In this document: positions 17,535 through 26,844 of the stretch, one piece after another | Layout of the letters: each line of letters begins with the position of its first letter | Position numbering within the stretch: position 1 is the first letter of the stretch | Assembly (NCBI GenBank): GCA_026988035.1 | Contig: JALSLY010000076.1 | Coordinates: 1 to 64,000, forward strand | Length of the DNA: 64,000 nt | From: Thermotogae bacterium | Lineage (GTDB): Bacteria > Thermotogota > Thermotogae > Mesoaciditogales > Mesoaciditogaceae | Direction of reading: 5' to 3' | The notes under the pieces: model-generated | Databases searched by the model: none | What the model was told of the DNA's origin: nothing | Seen by the model: the letters and a program-made list of their open reading frames with translations, nothing else | Translations under genes and position numbers: made by a program

Positions 17535-18461
17535 ATGAAAAAGTACATTTTGGTTGACAGTAATTGGAGATTGAAAAGATATTTACTCAATTTTGATGAT
17601 CGAGAAAAGATCGTGATAGATTCTCGTACTGAATCTAAGCGAGATCGGTTGAACGACCTTCTTTTCTCATATCAGCTGTTTGACAAACCTCTTGTGATCG
17701 CAAAATTCGTGGATGAATGGGGAAATGATGAGGTAAAATGGCTGGTAACAGCGTGCAAAGAAACACATTCTGATGTGATAGTGATTTCCAGGAATTCTGA
17801 AATTCTGAAAAAATTTGGTGATTTTTTGGATCTGTCCAGCCCAAAACCGTGGGATCTTAAAGGATGGATGGACCTGATAACAGAAATATCCAAAGCGTTT
17901 CTAATAAATCTAAAGTATGAACTCAAGATGGAAATATTTGAACGAGTTGGCCCAAATGTCGATCTTTTAGCACAAGAACTGGAAAAGCTTTCCGTTGTAT
18001 CTAAAAAACCATCTACAGATGATGTAAAAGAAATCATTGCGACTTATACAGAGCCAAACCTTTTTGAGTTCAGTAGGATTTTCATGGAAAGGAACGTACA
18101 CTCAGTTGAGTTGCTAAAGAAAATTGTCGATGCAACGCATCCTCTCGTTGTAATAAGGACCCTTGAAAAACAGTTTATGATACTGGCGCAGATGATCACT
18201 CAAGGGAAAACATCGTATTCTTGGGATGATGTAAGAAAAGCGTCTAAAAATTTTGGTGTTCCTATTCCACAAATTGCGAATTTGGTAGGATTCCCACTTG
18301 GAGAAAAGAGGGGAAGGAATTTTTTGAAACTCTGGAGCTTTGAAAGCGTCATCAAACTTCTTGAAAGTATCCAAAAAGTCGAAATAGATGTAAAAAGGGG
18401 AGAAGATCCGAAATTTTCTTTGATCAGTATGGTGGAGAAATGGACATCATCAACTGCTTAA
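17535..18461 (+). CDS. holA: DNA polymerase III delta subunit (HolA)
   Basis: 309 residues from ATG 17535, which has AAAGGA upstream; a longer reading from 17481 overlaps the kinase and has no good ribosome site. Typical HolA layout: an AAA+-like N-terminal fold without a working P-loop, the LAQELEKLSV and EPNLFEFSR segments, and a helical C-terminal collar domain. It loads the sliding clamp. Confidence 0.85.
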   Translation: MKKYILVDSNWRLKRYLLNFDDREKIVIDSRTESKRDRLNDLLFSYQLFDKPLVIAKFVDEWGNDEVKWLVTACKETHSDVIVISRNSEILKKFGDFLDLSSPKPWDLKGWMDLITEISKAFLINLKYELKMEIFERVGPNVDLLAQELEKLSVVSKKPSTDDVKEIIATYTEPNLFEFSRIFMERNVHSVELLKKIVDATHPLVVIRTLEKQFMILAQMITQGKTSYSWDDVRKASKNFGVPIPQIANLVGFPLGEKRGRNFLKLWSFESVIKLLESIQKVEIDVKRGEDPKFSLISMVEKWTSSTA

Positions 18462-18520
18462 CATTAAGGGGGTAAAAACATTATTGTCATGATTCGTTCA
18501 GTCGAAGGGAGGGCTTTCCT

Positions 18521-19216
18521 GTGAATATTGAGAGCATTTCTCAATTTGTAGTGCAGTATTGGGCAATTGCTTTGATAGTTAGCCTTGCATTTGCTTTTTT
18601 TGGATATTATCTTTTGCGTGTATCTTTAGCACTAATTGGTTTTGCTGGGGGTGTTTATTTGGGACAATACCTCTGGTTGCAACTCATTAACAGATATAAT
18701 CTTCAGATTACCCAATCAAACGAAAAGATGATTCACCTTGGTGTAATAATGATCGTTGCATTTCTTTCTACGGCTCTTTTCATTTCTTTTTACAAACTTG
18801 CCATCTTCATTGCCGGTTTTGTAGCAGGAGGTGCGGTAGCGTATTATGTATATAATTGGGTACTTTTGGCTTTTAAAGTAAGTGTGAAATTGCATCCTGG
18901 CCTGATAGGACTGGGCGTATTTGTAACATTTGGGATCATAGTAGGCCTTGTTATTTTGAAAAGTGAAAGAAAAGCTGTGGGTACCGTTCTTGCGACTATA
19001 GGAGCACTTGTGGCTTCTTACTCAATTATGGTACCGCTTTCAATTTATTTTAAGGTAGAGCCAATAAATCTCCTTCATGATCTGACAGATGGAAATCATA
19101 TTTTTATGCTCACAATTTTTATCCTGATCTTTTTAAGTCTCTCTATCATCTCAGTAAAGCTTCAAATTGGGAAAAACAAGAAAAGAAATAACAACAAAGG
19201 TGAAAGTGAAGATTGA
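18521..19216 (+). CDS. multi-spanning membrane protein, DUF4203/TMEM198-like
   Basis: 231 residues with about seven hydrophobic segments and a basic C-terminal tail (KNKKRNNNKG). The glycine-rich GFAGGVYLG and GFVAGGAVAYYVY segments resemble DUF4203. Function unknown. GTG start with GGGAGGG 7 bp upstream, and the stop overlaps the murA TTG. Confidence 0.75.
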   Translation: MNIESISQFVVQYWAIALIVSLAFAFFGYYLLRVSLALIGFAGGVYLGQYLWLQLINRYNLQITQSNEKMIHLGVIMIVAFLSTALFISFYKLAIFIAGFVAGGAVAYYVYNWVLLAFKVSVKLHPGLIGLGVFVTFGIIVGLVILKSERKAVGTVLATIGALVASYSIMVPLSIYFKVEPINLLHDLTDGNHIFMLTIFILIFLSLSIISVKLQIGKNKKRNNNKGESED

Positions 19217-20451
19217 TCGCTAAAGTTTGGGGGAATTCGAAAATCAGAGGTGAAGTTTCAATAGGTGGTGCCAAGAATGCAGCTCTTCCTATTTTGGTAG
19301 CATCTATTTTATCTTCAAAAAGGATCGAAATTTTGAGGATTCCGGATCTTGCCGACGTTCGAGAGATGATTTCCATGTTGCGTGCTTTGGGAGTTGATGT
19401 TTCGTTTGAAAACAACTCCATTTCGATGTTGTCCACCAATTTAAATAGTGATATATCTGCTTTTCCTTCCAAAATACGGGCTTCCATACTCTTGCTTGGT
19501 CCTTTGGCGTTAAAAACTGGTAAGGCTAAAATTTCATATCCAGGAGGATGTTCTATAGGGAAAAGGCCCATAGACATACATTTAGATGGTTTAAGAAAGT
19601 TGGGATTTGATGTCTCAGTGGGGGAAGAATTTGTGGAAGCCGTTCCCATTCATAGATACAAGCAAGTTGATATTCGTTTGGGATTTCCAAGTGTTGGTGC
19701 AACCGAACATCTCATGACAACTGCTTCGATGATGAGAGGAACGGAAACAAGGCTTTTAAACTGCGCGAGAGAGCCAGAGATCGTTGATCTGCAGAGATTT
19801 TTGAATTCTATGGGGGCACGCATTTCTGGGGCCGGAACTTCCAAGATTTGTATTACGGGGGTCTCACAATTTTTAAGTGCACGCTATGAAGTGATTGGTG
19901 ACAGAATAGAAGCTGGTACGTATGCCATTGCTACAATGGCAAGCGGTGGCAAGTTGGTTATCAAAGGGGTCACACCTTCCACTTTAAACTTTGTAGGTGT
20001 CTTGCAGAAAATAGGAGGCATAATATCCATAAAAGATGATTCTATGTGTATAAAAGCATCTGATTTGAAATCTATAAAAGTTTTCACAGCTCCATATCCA
20101 GGTTTTCCGACGGATTTGCAGCCTCAAATCACCGTGCTTGCCTGTAAGGCAAAAGGTATTTCAGAGATAAGCGAAAAAATCTTTGAAAACAGGCTTGGGC
20201 ATGTTGAAGAACTTAGAAAGATGGGAGCAATTTTAGATGTTGCCGGACAAACGATCAGAGTAAAAGGGCCGCAAGTTCTTCACGGTGCAAGAGTTGTGGG
20301 TAAAGATTTAAGAGAAACTGCCGCAATAACCATAGCATCGGCAATTGCAAATGGAACGAGTGAAATCGAAAATTTTGAAATACTTTTTAGAGGGTATGAA
20401 AAAGTTGTAGAGAAGCTCAACAAAATAGGGGTGCGAATCGCCACTTCGTAG
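19213..20451 (+). CDS. murA: UDP-N-acetylglucosamine 1-carboxyvinyltransferase
   Basis: 412 residues. First committed step of peptidoglycan synthesis, transferring enolpyruvate from PEP. The PEP/fosfomycin-binding cysteine is present in GGCSIGKRPID, with the SVGATEH and PGFPTDLQPQ segments as expected. TTG start overlapping the previous TGA. Length and order are those of a normal MurA. Confidence 0.95.
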   Translation: MIAKVWGNSKIRGEVSIGGAKNAALPILVASILSSKRIEILRIPDLADVREMISMLRALGVDVSFENNSISMLSTNLNSDISAFPSKIRASILLLGPLALKTGKAKISYPGGCSIGKRPIDIHLDGLRKLGFDVSVGEEFVEAVPIHRYKQVDIRLGFPSVGATEHLMTTASMMRGTETRLLNCAREPEIVDLQRFLNSMGARISGAGTSKICITGVSQFLSARYEVIGDRIEAGTYAIATMASGGKLVIKGVTPSTLNFVGVLQKIGGIISIKDDSMCIKASDLKSIKVFTAPYPGFPTDLQPQITVLACKAKGISEISEKIFENRLGHVEELRKMGAILDVAGQTIRVKGPQVLHGARVVGKDLRETAAITIASAIANGTSEIENFEILFRGYEKVVEKLNKIGVRIATS

Positions 20452-20487
20452 GTTTTTTCTCCTCCATATTCTGTTTATGGTTTTCAA

Positions 20488-20515
20488 GTAAAAGTGAGGT
20501 AAAACTCAGGTAAAG
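20488..20515 (+). promoter_or_regulatory. Pho-box-like direct-repeat array before pstS
   Basis: GTAAAA, GTAAAA and GTAAAG start at 20488, 20499 and 20510, an exact 11-bp period; on the other strand they read TTTTAC/CTTTAC. PhoP-type regulators of Gram-positive bacteria bind TT-rich hexamers with 11-bp spacing, so this is the likely PhoP site. A weak -10 (TAAATT) lies at 20525-20530. Confidence 0.65.
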
Positions 20516-20541
20516 ATCGTTTGCTAAATTAAAAACGATCT
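20514..20541. promoter_or_regulatory. perfect 9-bp inverted repeat between Pho box and pstS
   Basis: AGATCGTTT (20514-20522) and AAACGATCT (20533-20541) with a 10-bp loop that contains the candidate -10. It could be a repressor operator or a 5' mRNA hairpin. Confidence 0.5.
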
Positions 20542-20561
20542 CGAATAAGGAGGAGAAAGGT

Positions 20562-21386
20562 ATGAAAAGGTTCTTAGTGGTATTCTTTTTTTCGTTGGGA
20601 CTAAGCCTTTCTGTATTCGCTTTCAATCTTGTGATTACAGGGTCAACTACCGTTTTACCCATTGCACAACAGTGGGCACAAGCTTACATGGCTCAACACC
20701 CGGAGATTCGGATATCAGTTGTTGGTAACGGTTCCGGGAACGGCATAAAGGCTCTTCTCGATGGCCTCACCAATATTGCCGATTCTTCAAGATGGATGAA
20801 AAATTCGGAAATAAGACTTGCAGAATCCAGGGGTTTTTTCCCATTTCCAATAGTAGTTGCTTACGATGCGATAGCGCCGGTCGTTAACGTAAACAATCCC
20901 GTGAGAAACCTTTCTTTAGAGCAGCTCAAAGGAATATATGAGGGAAAGATAACCAGATGGTCTCAAGTTGGCGGACCAGATATGCCAATCGTTGTTGTCC
21001 AAAGGGATAACAGTTCTGGCACTCATGAGGTGTGGGAAGAAAAAGTTATGAAGGGTGCACTCGTAACGGCAAGAGCTTTAACCGTTGCTTCAAATGCCGA
21101 GGTTGTGAGAATGATTTCTCAAAACAAGAAAGTTATAGGATACGTTGGTATAGGTTACATGGAAAGTAGCACTATGATAGCTGATGTGGCTATTAGTGGA
21201 ATTAAAGCCACAATAGCAGCTGCTCGAGCCGGGAAATACCCATTAGCCAGGCCGCTATTCATGATAACGAGAGGTATTCCAAATGGAGAAGTTTCAAAGT
21301 TCATAATAAACTTTGGACTTTCTCCCGCAGGCCAGGAAATTGTCAAAAAAGTGGGATTTATACCAATTTACAGATTGAAAAAATAA
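20562..21386 (+). CDS. pstS: phosphate-binding protein PstS
   Basis: 274 residues with a signal peptide (LVVFFFSLGLSLSVFA) and no lipobox, so periplasmic or secreted. The phosphate-site motifs GSTTVLP, GNGSGNGI, DSSRWM and RDNSSGTHE are present. First gene of pstSCAB-phoU-phoPR. GGAGGAGAAAGG precedes the ATG. Confidence 0.95.
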   Translation: MKRFLVVFFFSLGLSLSVFAFNLVITGSTTVLPIAQQWAQAYMAQHPEIRISVVGNGSGNGIKALLDGLTNIADSSRWMKNSEIRLAESRGFFPFPIVVAYDAIAPVVNVNNPVRNLSLEQLKGIYEGKITRWSQVGGPDMPIVVVQRDNSSGTHEVWEEKVMKGALVTARALTVASNAEVVRMISQNKKVIGYVGIGYMESSTMIADVAISGIKATIAAARAGKYPLARPLFMITRGIPNGEVSKFIINFGLSPAGQEIVKKVGFIPIYRLKK

Positions 21387-21413
21387 TCTAACTTATCGGG
21401 ATACACTCACTTG

Positions 21414-21450
21414 CACTGTGGAGGCCTCCTTCAATGCAATACCATTACCA
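21414..21450. repeat. partial copy of the phosphate-locus palindromic element
   Basis: CACTGTGGAGGCCTCCTTCA and the following AATGCAAT match the 3' half of the elements at 24763-24823 and 26736-26796. It lies between pstS and the true pstC start. Confidence 0.7.
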
Positions 21451-21483
21451 AAAGTGAAAACATGTGGAGGGTTGTGGATAAAT

Positions 21484-22359
21484 ATGAGAAAAATCAATGC
21501 AGTTGACACTATTTTGTGGTCTTCTGGATGGATTTCAAATGTGATCATCATAGCGATCATTTTCTTTTTATTCTACAATTGGATGCCACTTTTTAGAATG
21601 GTTTCACCGATCGAATTTTTCTTTGGAACAAAATGGTATCCAACCGTTGTGCCGCCGTTGTACGGAACACTTCCTCTTTTGGTCGCAACAATTGAAATAT
21701 CACTTTTCTCTTTGATTTTGACGTTTCCAATTTCTCTTGTTGTAACGATTTTTATGACTTTTGTAGCACCGAAAAAGATTCGTTATCTGTTGAAAGTTTT
21801 CTTGGAATTTTTTTCGAGTATACCGTCAGTTGTATTGGGATTGATAGGTTTGAGCATTCTTTCTTCATACCTTCAAAACGTTTTTAATCTCGACACAGGT
21901 CTCAACATTTTCAACGCTTCGTTGATGCTCACATTTCTTACAATACCAATGGCAGCTTCAATGATGGAAGATTTCATCGTTTCCTTTCCAATTGAACAAG
22001 TAGAAGGAGCCCAAGCTTTGGGGGCAACGAATATGGAAATACTTTGGAAGGTTATGATTCCAGGCCTTAAAGGGCCTTTTGCCTCTATTGCCATGCTTTC
22101 GATGGGAAGAATATTTGGAGAAACGATGATAGTTTTAATGGTTGCTGGCAACGCTGCCATATTTCCACTTAGTGTTTTCGATCCGGCAAAACCTCTTTCT
22201 GCAACGATAGCAGCTGAAATGGGTGAAACGGCAGTTGGAACCTCACATTTTTATGCTCTCTTTGGAATAGGAGCCATTATATTTTTCATAACGTTGGTCA
22301 TAAACATCATTGGCGAATGGGTTAGGATCAGGTATGAGAGGGAGATGAGGAGAAGTTGA
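21484..22359 (+). CDS. pstC: phosphate ABC transporter permease PstC
   Basis: 291 residues from ATG 21484, preceded by GGAGGG; the longer GTG reading from 21418 runs through a repeat element and is rejected. Six membrane segments, and the coupling motif EGAQALGATNMEILWKV contacts PstB. Overlaps pstA by 4 bp. Confidence 0.93.
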   Translation: MRKINAVDTILWSSGWISNVIIIAIIFFLFYNWMPLFRMVSPIEFFFGTKWYPTVVPPLYGTLPLLVATIEISLFSLILTFPISLVVTIFMTFVAPKKIRYLLKVFLEFFSSIPSVVLGLIGLSILSSYLQNVFNLDTGLNIFNASLMLTFLTIPMAASMMEDFIVSFPIEQVEGAQALGATNMEILWKVMIPGLKGPFASIAMLSMGRIFGETMIVLMVAGNAAIFPLSVFDPAKPLSATIAAEMGETAVGTSHFYALFGIGAIIFFITLVINIIGEWVRIRYEREMRRS

Positions 22360-23231
22360 ACTTGTACCTTAGAAAACGTCTTCGAATGCAGAAAATCGTA
22401 TTTTTTATAGTATCTGTTTTAGCCATTGTGACCCTCACTGCGATGATGGGAATTATATTAATCATATTTGTGAAAGGTATAGGAGTTATAAATTGGAGGT
22501 TTCTCACATCCTTAACTTCATTTGATTTTTACGGGGTTCCACAGGGTGGCATAGGACCGGCCATTGTTGGAACTTTCCTTGTAACAGGCCTCGGGCTTTT
22601 GTTTTCCGTTCCACTTGGAATTCTCGGAGGAATTTTTCTTTCCGAATACAAAACAAAGCGAAGGCTTTTTAGCATCATGAGGATGAGTGTTGCGAACCTT
22701 GCAGGCGTTCCATCGGTTGTTCATGGACTTTTTGGCATGGCAGTTTTTACGGTGTTTCTCGGATTTGGGCTTTCAATATTGAGCGCTTCATTAACACTTT
22801 CCATTTTAGCTCTTCCCATAGTGATAATGGTAACTGAAAATGCTATGAAAAATGTTCCCAATAGTGTGAGAGAAGCCGCATTCGCACTTGGTGCTAAGCG
22901 ATGGCAAAGTGCGTTGCTTGTCGTGTTTCCGGCAGCTTTTTCAAAGGTCATGACGGGGGTTATTCTCGCAAGTGTTAGAATAGCTGGAGAAACGGCGCCA
23001 ATACTTTTTACGGGTGCAACACTGTATCTAACCTATTATCCTCATGGATTTAATGAACAATTCATGGCTTTACCGTATATGATCTGGGGGCTTGTTACAA
23101 CAAGCATTAACATATCAGCCAGTACTCCTTTCGCTTATGGTATAGCCATCGTTCTTATAACTTTAGTCGCGGTTATGAACATTAGTGTTATGTTGTTGAG
23201 ACTAAAAATGCGAAAACGTGCTGTTTTATGA
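22356..23231 (+). CDS. pstA: phosphate ABC transporter permease PstA
   Basis: 291 residues, six membrane segments. The coupling motif EAAFALGAKRWQSALLVV and GPAIVGTFLVTGLGLLFSVP are typical. TTG start overlapping the pstC TGA with GAGGAGAAG upstream. Confidence 0.93.
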   Translation: MNLYLRKRLRMQKIVFFIVSVLAIVTLTAMMGIILIIFVKGIGVINWRFLTSLTSFDFYGVPQGGIGPAIVGTFLVTGLGLLFSVPLGILGGIFLSEYKTKRRLFSIMRMSVANLAGVPSVVHGLFGMAVFTVFLGFGLSILSASLTLSILALPIVIMVTENAMKNVPNSVREAAFALGAKRWQSALLVVFPAAFSKVMTGVILASVRIAGETAPILFTGATLYLTYYPHGFNEQFMALPYMIWGLVTTSINISASTPFAYGIAIVLITLVAVMNISVMLLRLKMRKRAVL

Positions 23232-23255
23232 TAAAATTTTTAGGAAGGTGAAACA

Positions 23256-24011
23256 ATGGAATTTTCCTTAAAAATAGAGAACCTTTGTGCGTATTTTGGT
23301 GAGAAAAAAATATTGGACTCCATAACTTTTGACATTCCATCGAAAGCGGTAACTGCAATAGTTGGCCCTTCTGGATGTGGAAAATCTACTTTCATTCGTA
23401 CCATAAACAGAATGAACGATAGATTTGAGAATTTTAGAGCAAGCGGAAAGATAATCCTTGATGGTGAAAACATTCTTTCTAAAGGCTATCCTCTTGAATC
23501 TTTGAGAATGAGAGTTGGAATGGTTTTTCAAAGACCGAACCCCTTTCCTAAGTCTATATACGAAAATGTTGCGTTTGGGCTGAAAATTCACGGGATAAAG
23601 AACAAGAAAGTTTTAGATGAAACCGTGTATTCGTCTTTGAAAGCCGCGGCTGTATATGAGCAAGTCAAGGATGATCTCTCCCTTAACGCTTATAAGCTTT
23701 CCGGGGGTCAACAACAAAGACTTTGTATAGCACGTGCCCTTGCGGTTAAACCAGAAGTGATTCTTTTGGACGAACCTACATCAGCGATCGATCCGATCGC
23801 TACAAAACAAATAGAAGAAGTTCTTGAAAGACTGAGTAAAGATTACACGATAGTTATCGTAACGCACAACATCCAGCAAGCTGCTAGAATAGCTGATTAT
23901 ATAGCTTTCTTTTACCTTGGGAAACTCATAGAGTTCGGAAAGGCAGAAAAAATTTTGACATCTCCAAAAGAAAAATTAACCAACGATTATCTTACAGGTG
24001 TGTACAGTTAG
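23256..24011 (+). CDS. pstB: phosphate ABC transporter ATPase PstB
   Basis: 251 residues. Walker A GPSGCGKST, Q-loop FQRPNPFPKS, signature LSGGQQQRL, Walker B ILLDEPTSAIDP and the switch His in VTHNIQQA are all intact, and FQRPNPFP is diagnostic of PstB. Confidence 0.96.
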   Translation: MEFSLKIENLCAYFGEKKILDSITFDIPSKAVTAIVGPSGCGKSTFIRTINRMNDRFENFRASGKIILDGENILSKGYPLESLRMRVGMVFQRPNPFPKSIYENVAFGLKIHGIKNKKVLDETVYSSLKAAAVYEQVKDDLSLNAYKLSGGQQQRLCIARALAVKPEVILLDEPTSAIDPIATKQIEEVLERLSKDYTIVIVTHNIQQAARIADYIAFFYLGKLIEFGKAEKILTSPKEKLTNDYLTGVYS

Positions 24012-24024
24012 AAAGGAGAAAGAT

Positions 24025-24696
24025 ATGGAACATTCAAGACTTTCAAATTACGAGCATGCTCTTGACCTTTTAAGAATGAGGTTAAACGAAATGTTCGCAT
24101 CATCACTTGAGGCATTCAAGTCTTCAATGGAATCTTTAGAGAATTCTGATGTTGATCTTGCAAAAGAAGTGATAAACAGTGATGACAAAATAGACTTATT
24201 GAAAAGAGAAATAGAAGAATTGGTTTACGAAATACTTACAAGATTCCAACCTCTTGCTTCTGATCTTAGAAGGGTGATCATGGCAATGAAGATCGCAGGA
24301 GAGTTGGAACGTGTGGCAGATCAGGCGGTGAATATAGCTCAGGTTACAGAATTTCTAAAAGGCAAGAAGCTGATAAAGCCTCTTGTTGATATTCCTAAAA
24401 TGGCGCAAATTGCTACAGACATGATGGCAAGATCAATGAGAGCGTATTTCGATGAAGATGTAGAATTAGCCAAACAAGTATGGCTTGTTGATGATCAAGT
24501 AGATGAACTCGATAGATTGATAGTGGATGACATCGAAGAAGTCATAAAAAAGTATCCAACAGATGAGGTTATAAAACAATCAGAAAGAATTATATTGGTT
24601 TCCCGAGCCATAGAGAGAATTGCAGATCATGCAACGAATATTTGTGAAGAGACTGTTTACATGCTCCTTGGGAAAGAATTGTTCAGCCTACTCTAA
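24025..24696 (+). CDS. phoU: PhoU phosphate-signalling protein
   Basis: 223 residues from ATG 24025, preceded by AAAGGAG. Two PhoU helical repeats with the metal-site pattern ELERVADQAVNIA and AIERIADHATNICE. It links the Pst transporter to the PhoR kinase and restrains phosphate uptake. Confidence 0.95.
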   Translation: MEHSRLSNYEHALDLLRMRLNEMFASSLEAFKSSMESLENSDVDLAKEVINSDDKIDLLKREIEELVYEILTRFQPLASDLRRVIMAMKIAGELERVADQAVNIAQVTEFLKGKKLIKPLVDIPKMAQIATDMMARSMRAYFDEDVELAKQVWLVDDQVDELDRLIVDDIEEVIKKYPTDEVIKQSERIILVSRAIERIADHATNICEETVYMLLGKELFSLL

Positions 24697-24762
24697 CTTG
24701 ATTTGCAAGTAAAACCATTGGTCATTGCGGACGTGACCATCGAATGGAGTCCTTGATGGTTC

Positions 24763-24823
24763 TGACAATTGCATTTTGGGTCTGTCCTCGCTGTGCTGTG
24801 GAGGCCCCTTCAATGCAATGTCA
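24763..24823. repeat. 61-bp palindromic element, phosphate-locus copy 2
   Basis: Ends TGACAATTGCATT and AATGCAATGTCA are near-perfect inverted repeats. The internal GTCCTCGCT...GCTG.GGAGGC core is shared with the copies at 26736-26796 and, in part, 21414-21450. It sits between phoU and phoP. Confidence 0.8.
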
Positions 24824-24913
24824 TCACCAAGGATACAAAGAGTTTAGAATACATTAGGTACAATGTCATTGTGGGCTTGACCCGCAATCTCATTTGAATC
24901 GAGGAAGATGAAT

Positions 24914-25594
24914 ATGAAATCAATATTGATTGTGGAAGATGAGGAAGACATGGTTGAAATAATTTCTTACACTTTGAAGGAGAATGGATTCACTGTTCTT
25001 TCGGCCAGAACCGCTTCTGAAATGTGGGAAAGGTTGACAAATGATAAGGTCGATCTTATTCTGTTGGATATAGGTCTGCCTGACGAATCGGGAATAGATG
25101 TACTCAAAGCCTTGAGAAGGCAAGGAAATGATGTGCCTATTGTGATCTTAACAGCGAGAAGATCAGATGTGGATAAGATCCTTGGGCTTGAACTTGGAGC
25201 TGATGATTACGTGACTAAGCCTTTCAACAGATACGAACTCGTTGCAAGAATAAGAACCGTTTTAAGAAGATATGCGGGGCATAAGGTTAACAAAAGTATC
25301 GTGAAACTTGGTGAGAATACACTGAATATGGATTCCTACACTGCGGTGGATAGTGAAGGGAATGAAATAGAGTTTACGAAAAAAGAGTTTGGACTTTTGA
25401 AACTTTTAATATCAAATCCAAAAAAAGTCTTCACGCGTGAAGAAATACTCGATAGAATTTGGGGAGAGGATTTTTTTGGAGATTTCCGGACAGTGGATGT
25501 TCATGTTAGCAAAATAAGAGAGAAATTGGGAGATTCTGTCATAAAGACTGTTCGTGGAGTTGGGTATAAGCTTGGTGAGACTAACAATGGATAA
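24914..25594 (+). CDS. phoP: OmpR-family response regulator, PhoP/PhoB type
   Basis: 227 residues from the second ATG (24914), 7 bp after GAGGAAG; ATG 24908 abuts that site. Receiver with VEDEED, phospho-Asp in LLDIGLPDESG, LTAR and KPF, then a winged helix with RTVDVHVSKIREKLG and TVRGVGYKLG. By context it activates pst genes under phosphate limitation. Confidence 0.92.
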   Translation: MKSILIVEDEEDMVEIISYTLKENGFTVLSARTASEMWERLTNDKVDLILLDIGLPDESGIDVLKALRRQGNDVPIVILTARRSDVDKILGLELGADDYVTKPFNRYELVARIRTVLRRYAGHKVNKSIVKLGENTLNMDSYTAVDSEGNEIEFTKKEFGLLKLLISNPKKVFTREEILDRIWGEDFFGDFRTVDVHVSKIREKLGDSVIKTVRGVGYKLGETNNG

Positions 25595-26585
25595 AATACT
25601 GAATTTTGTGGATGAGGGTTTGATCGTAACAAATGACGAGTTTATTATCCTTGATTTTAACAACACACTTCGAGACAACTTCATTTCAGAAATCGAAAAG
25701 GGAACGAAAATCTTGGAGATTATTTCATTTCCTGAAATAAACGAAGCCTTTGAAAAAGCCTCTGTGGGTTATACTTTTTCGAAAAGAACACCTGTTTACT
25801 TCGGTTTAAAAAGAATAGAGTGTGAAGTTACTGTTTTAAAAGAAAATTACATATATTGGTTGTTTAAAGATATAACAGCTCAAGAAGTTCTTAAGAATGC
25901 CAAAGCAGATTTTATTTCTGCCGTTTCTCATGAATTTATGACGCCAATAGGCATTGTAAAAGGGTTCCTTGAGATCATTAAGGATTCAAATACTCCCGCT
26001 CACTTAAAGGATAATTATTTTGACCGAGCAACCGCTCAATTGAATAGATTAGAAAAACTGCTGGATCAGCTCCTTTCACTTAGCGAATTGGAGATGAAAA
26101 GGTACAGACCAAACTTTTCAAGTGTCAATGTATCTCAACTTCTTTCGGAAGCCAAAGAAGAGATGTCATACAGATGGAAACCCAAAAAAATACAAATTTT
26201 CATAAACTCCGATAAATCACTTTTCGTTTACACAGATGGAAGCGCGCTCTACAGAATAGTAACGAATCTTCTTTCTAATGCTATAAAGTACTCGTACGAA
26301 AATGGCGAAGTGACGATCTCAGCAAAAGAGAAAGTTGGATCGGTGGAAATATCGATCGAAGATCATGGTATAGGAATAAAAGAAAAAGAGTTACCCCGTG
26401 TTTTTGAAAGGTTTTACAGGGCATCGAATTGTTCTCAAACCGGTGCAAAAGGAATGGGACTTGGTCTTGCACTTGTAAAACATTTATGTGAAATCCTGAA
26501 TGCAAAAATCTCAATAGAATCGAAATATACGCTGGGAACCAGCGTTACCGTTCTCATTCCAAATTTAGACTTTCGTTCAAAATGA
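25587..26585 (+). CDS. phoR: PhoR-type sensor histidine kinase without membrane segments
   Basis: 332 residues from ATG 25587, overlapping the phoP stop. A PAS-like domain (about 1-105) leads into the H-box FISAVSHEFMTP, then the N box (NLLSNAIKYS), G1 (DHGIGIKEKE) and G2 (GAKGMGLGLALVKH). No transmembrane or periplasmic part is seen, unlike most PhoR proteins, so it probably senses through PhoU/Pst or inside the cell. Confidence 0.9.
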   Translation: MDKILNFVDEGLIVTNDEFIILDFNNTLRDNFISEIEKGTKILEIISFPEINEAFEKASVGYTFSKRTPVYFGLKRIECEVTVLKENYIYWLFKDITAQEVLKNAKADFISAVSHEFMTPIGIVKGFLEIIKDSNTPAHLKDNYFDRATAQLNRLEKLLDQLLSLSELEMKRYRPNFSSVNVSQLLSEAKEEMSYRWKPKKIQIFINSDKSLFVYTDGSALYRIVTNLLSNAIKYSYENGEVTISAKEKVGSVEISIEDHGIGIKEKELPRVFERFYRASNCSQTGAKGMGLGLALVKHLCEILNAKISIESKYTLGTSVTVLIPNLDFRSK

Positions 26586-26735
26586 GTTGTAAAGGTGTAG
26601 AACAAACTTATTTAAGAATTTTCTTTCTTTATTTGGAAAGCTCCTTCTGAATCTTGAATCCTTATTCTTTGAAACTTATATGCCACTTTGGGGAAATATA
26701 CTAATTTAACTTTAAAAGATAAGTGTTGATGGCTC

Positions 26736-26796
26736 TGACAATTGTCTTTCGGATCTGTCCTCGCTACGCTGCGGAGGCTCCTGCAAGGCAATGTCA
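26736..26796. repeat. 61-bp palindromic element, phosphate-locus copy 3
   Basis: Same length and ends as the 24763-24823 copy (TGACAATTG ... GCAATGTCA) with scattered substitutions, including compensating changes in the arms. Lies just after phoR. Confidence 0.78.
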
Positions 26797-26844
26797 TCGC
26801 CGATGATTACTTTCTGGACTTCAATTTTGAAGTGTATCGAGTAT

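Noticed and set aside
21418-21483. Upstream GTG start for pstC
   Set aside because: The added residues come from a repeat element, and ATG 21484 matches PstC N-termini.
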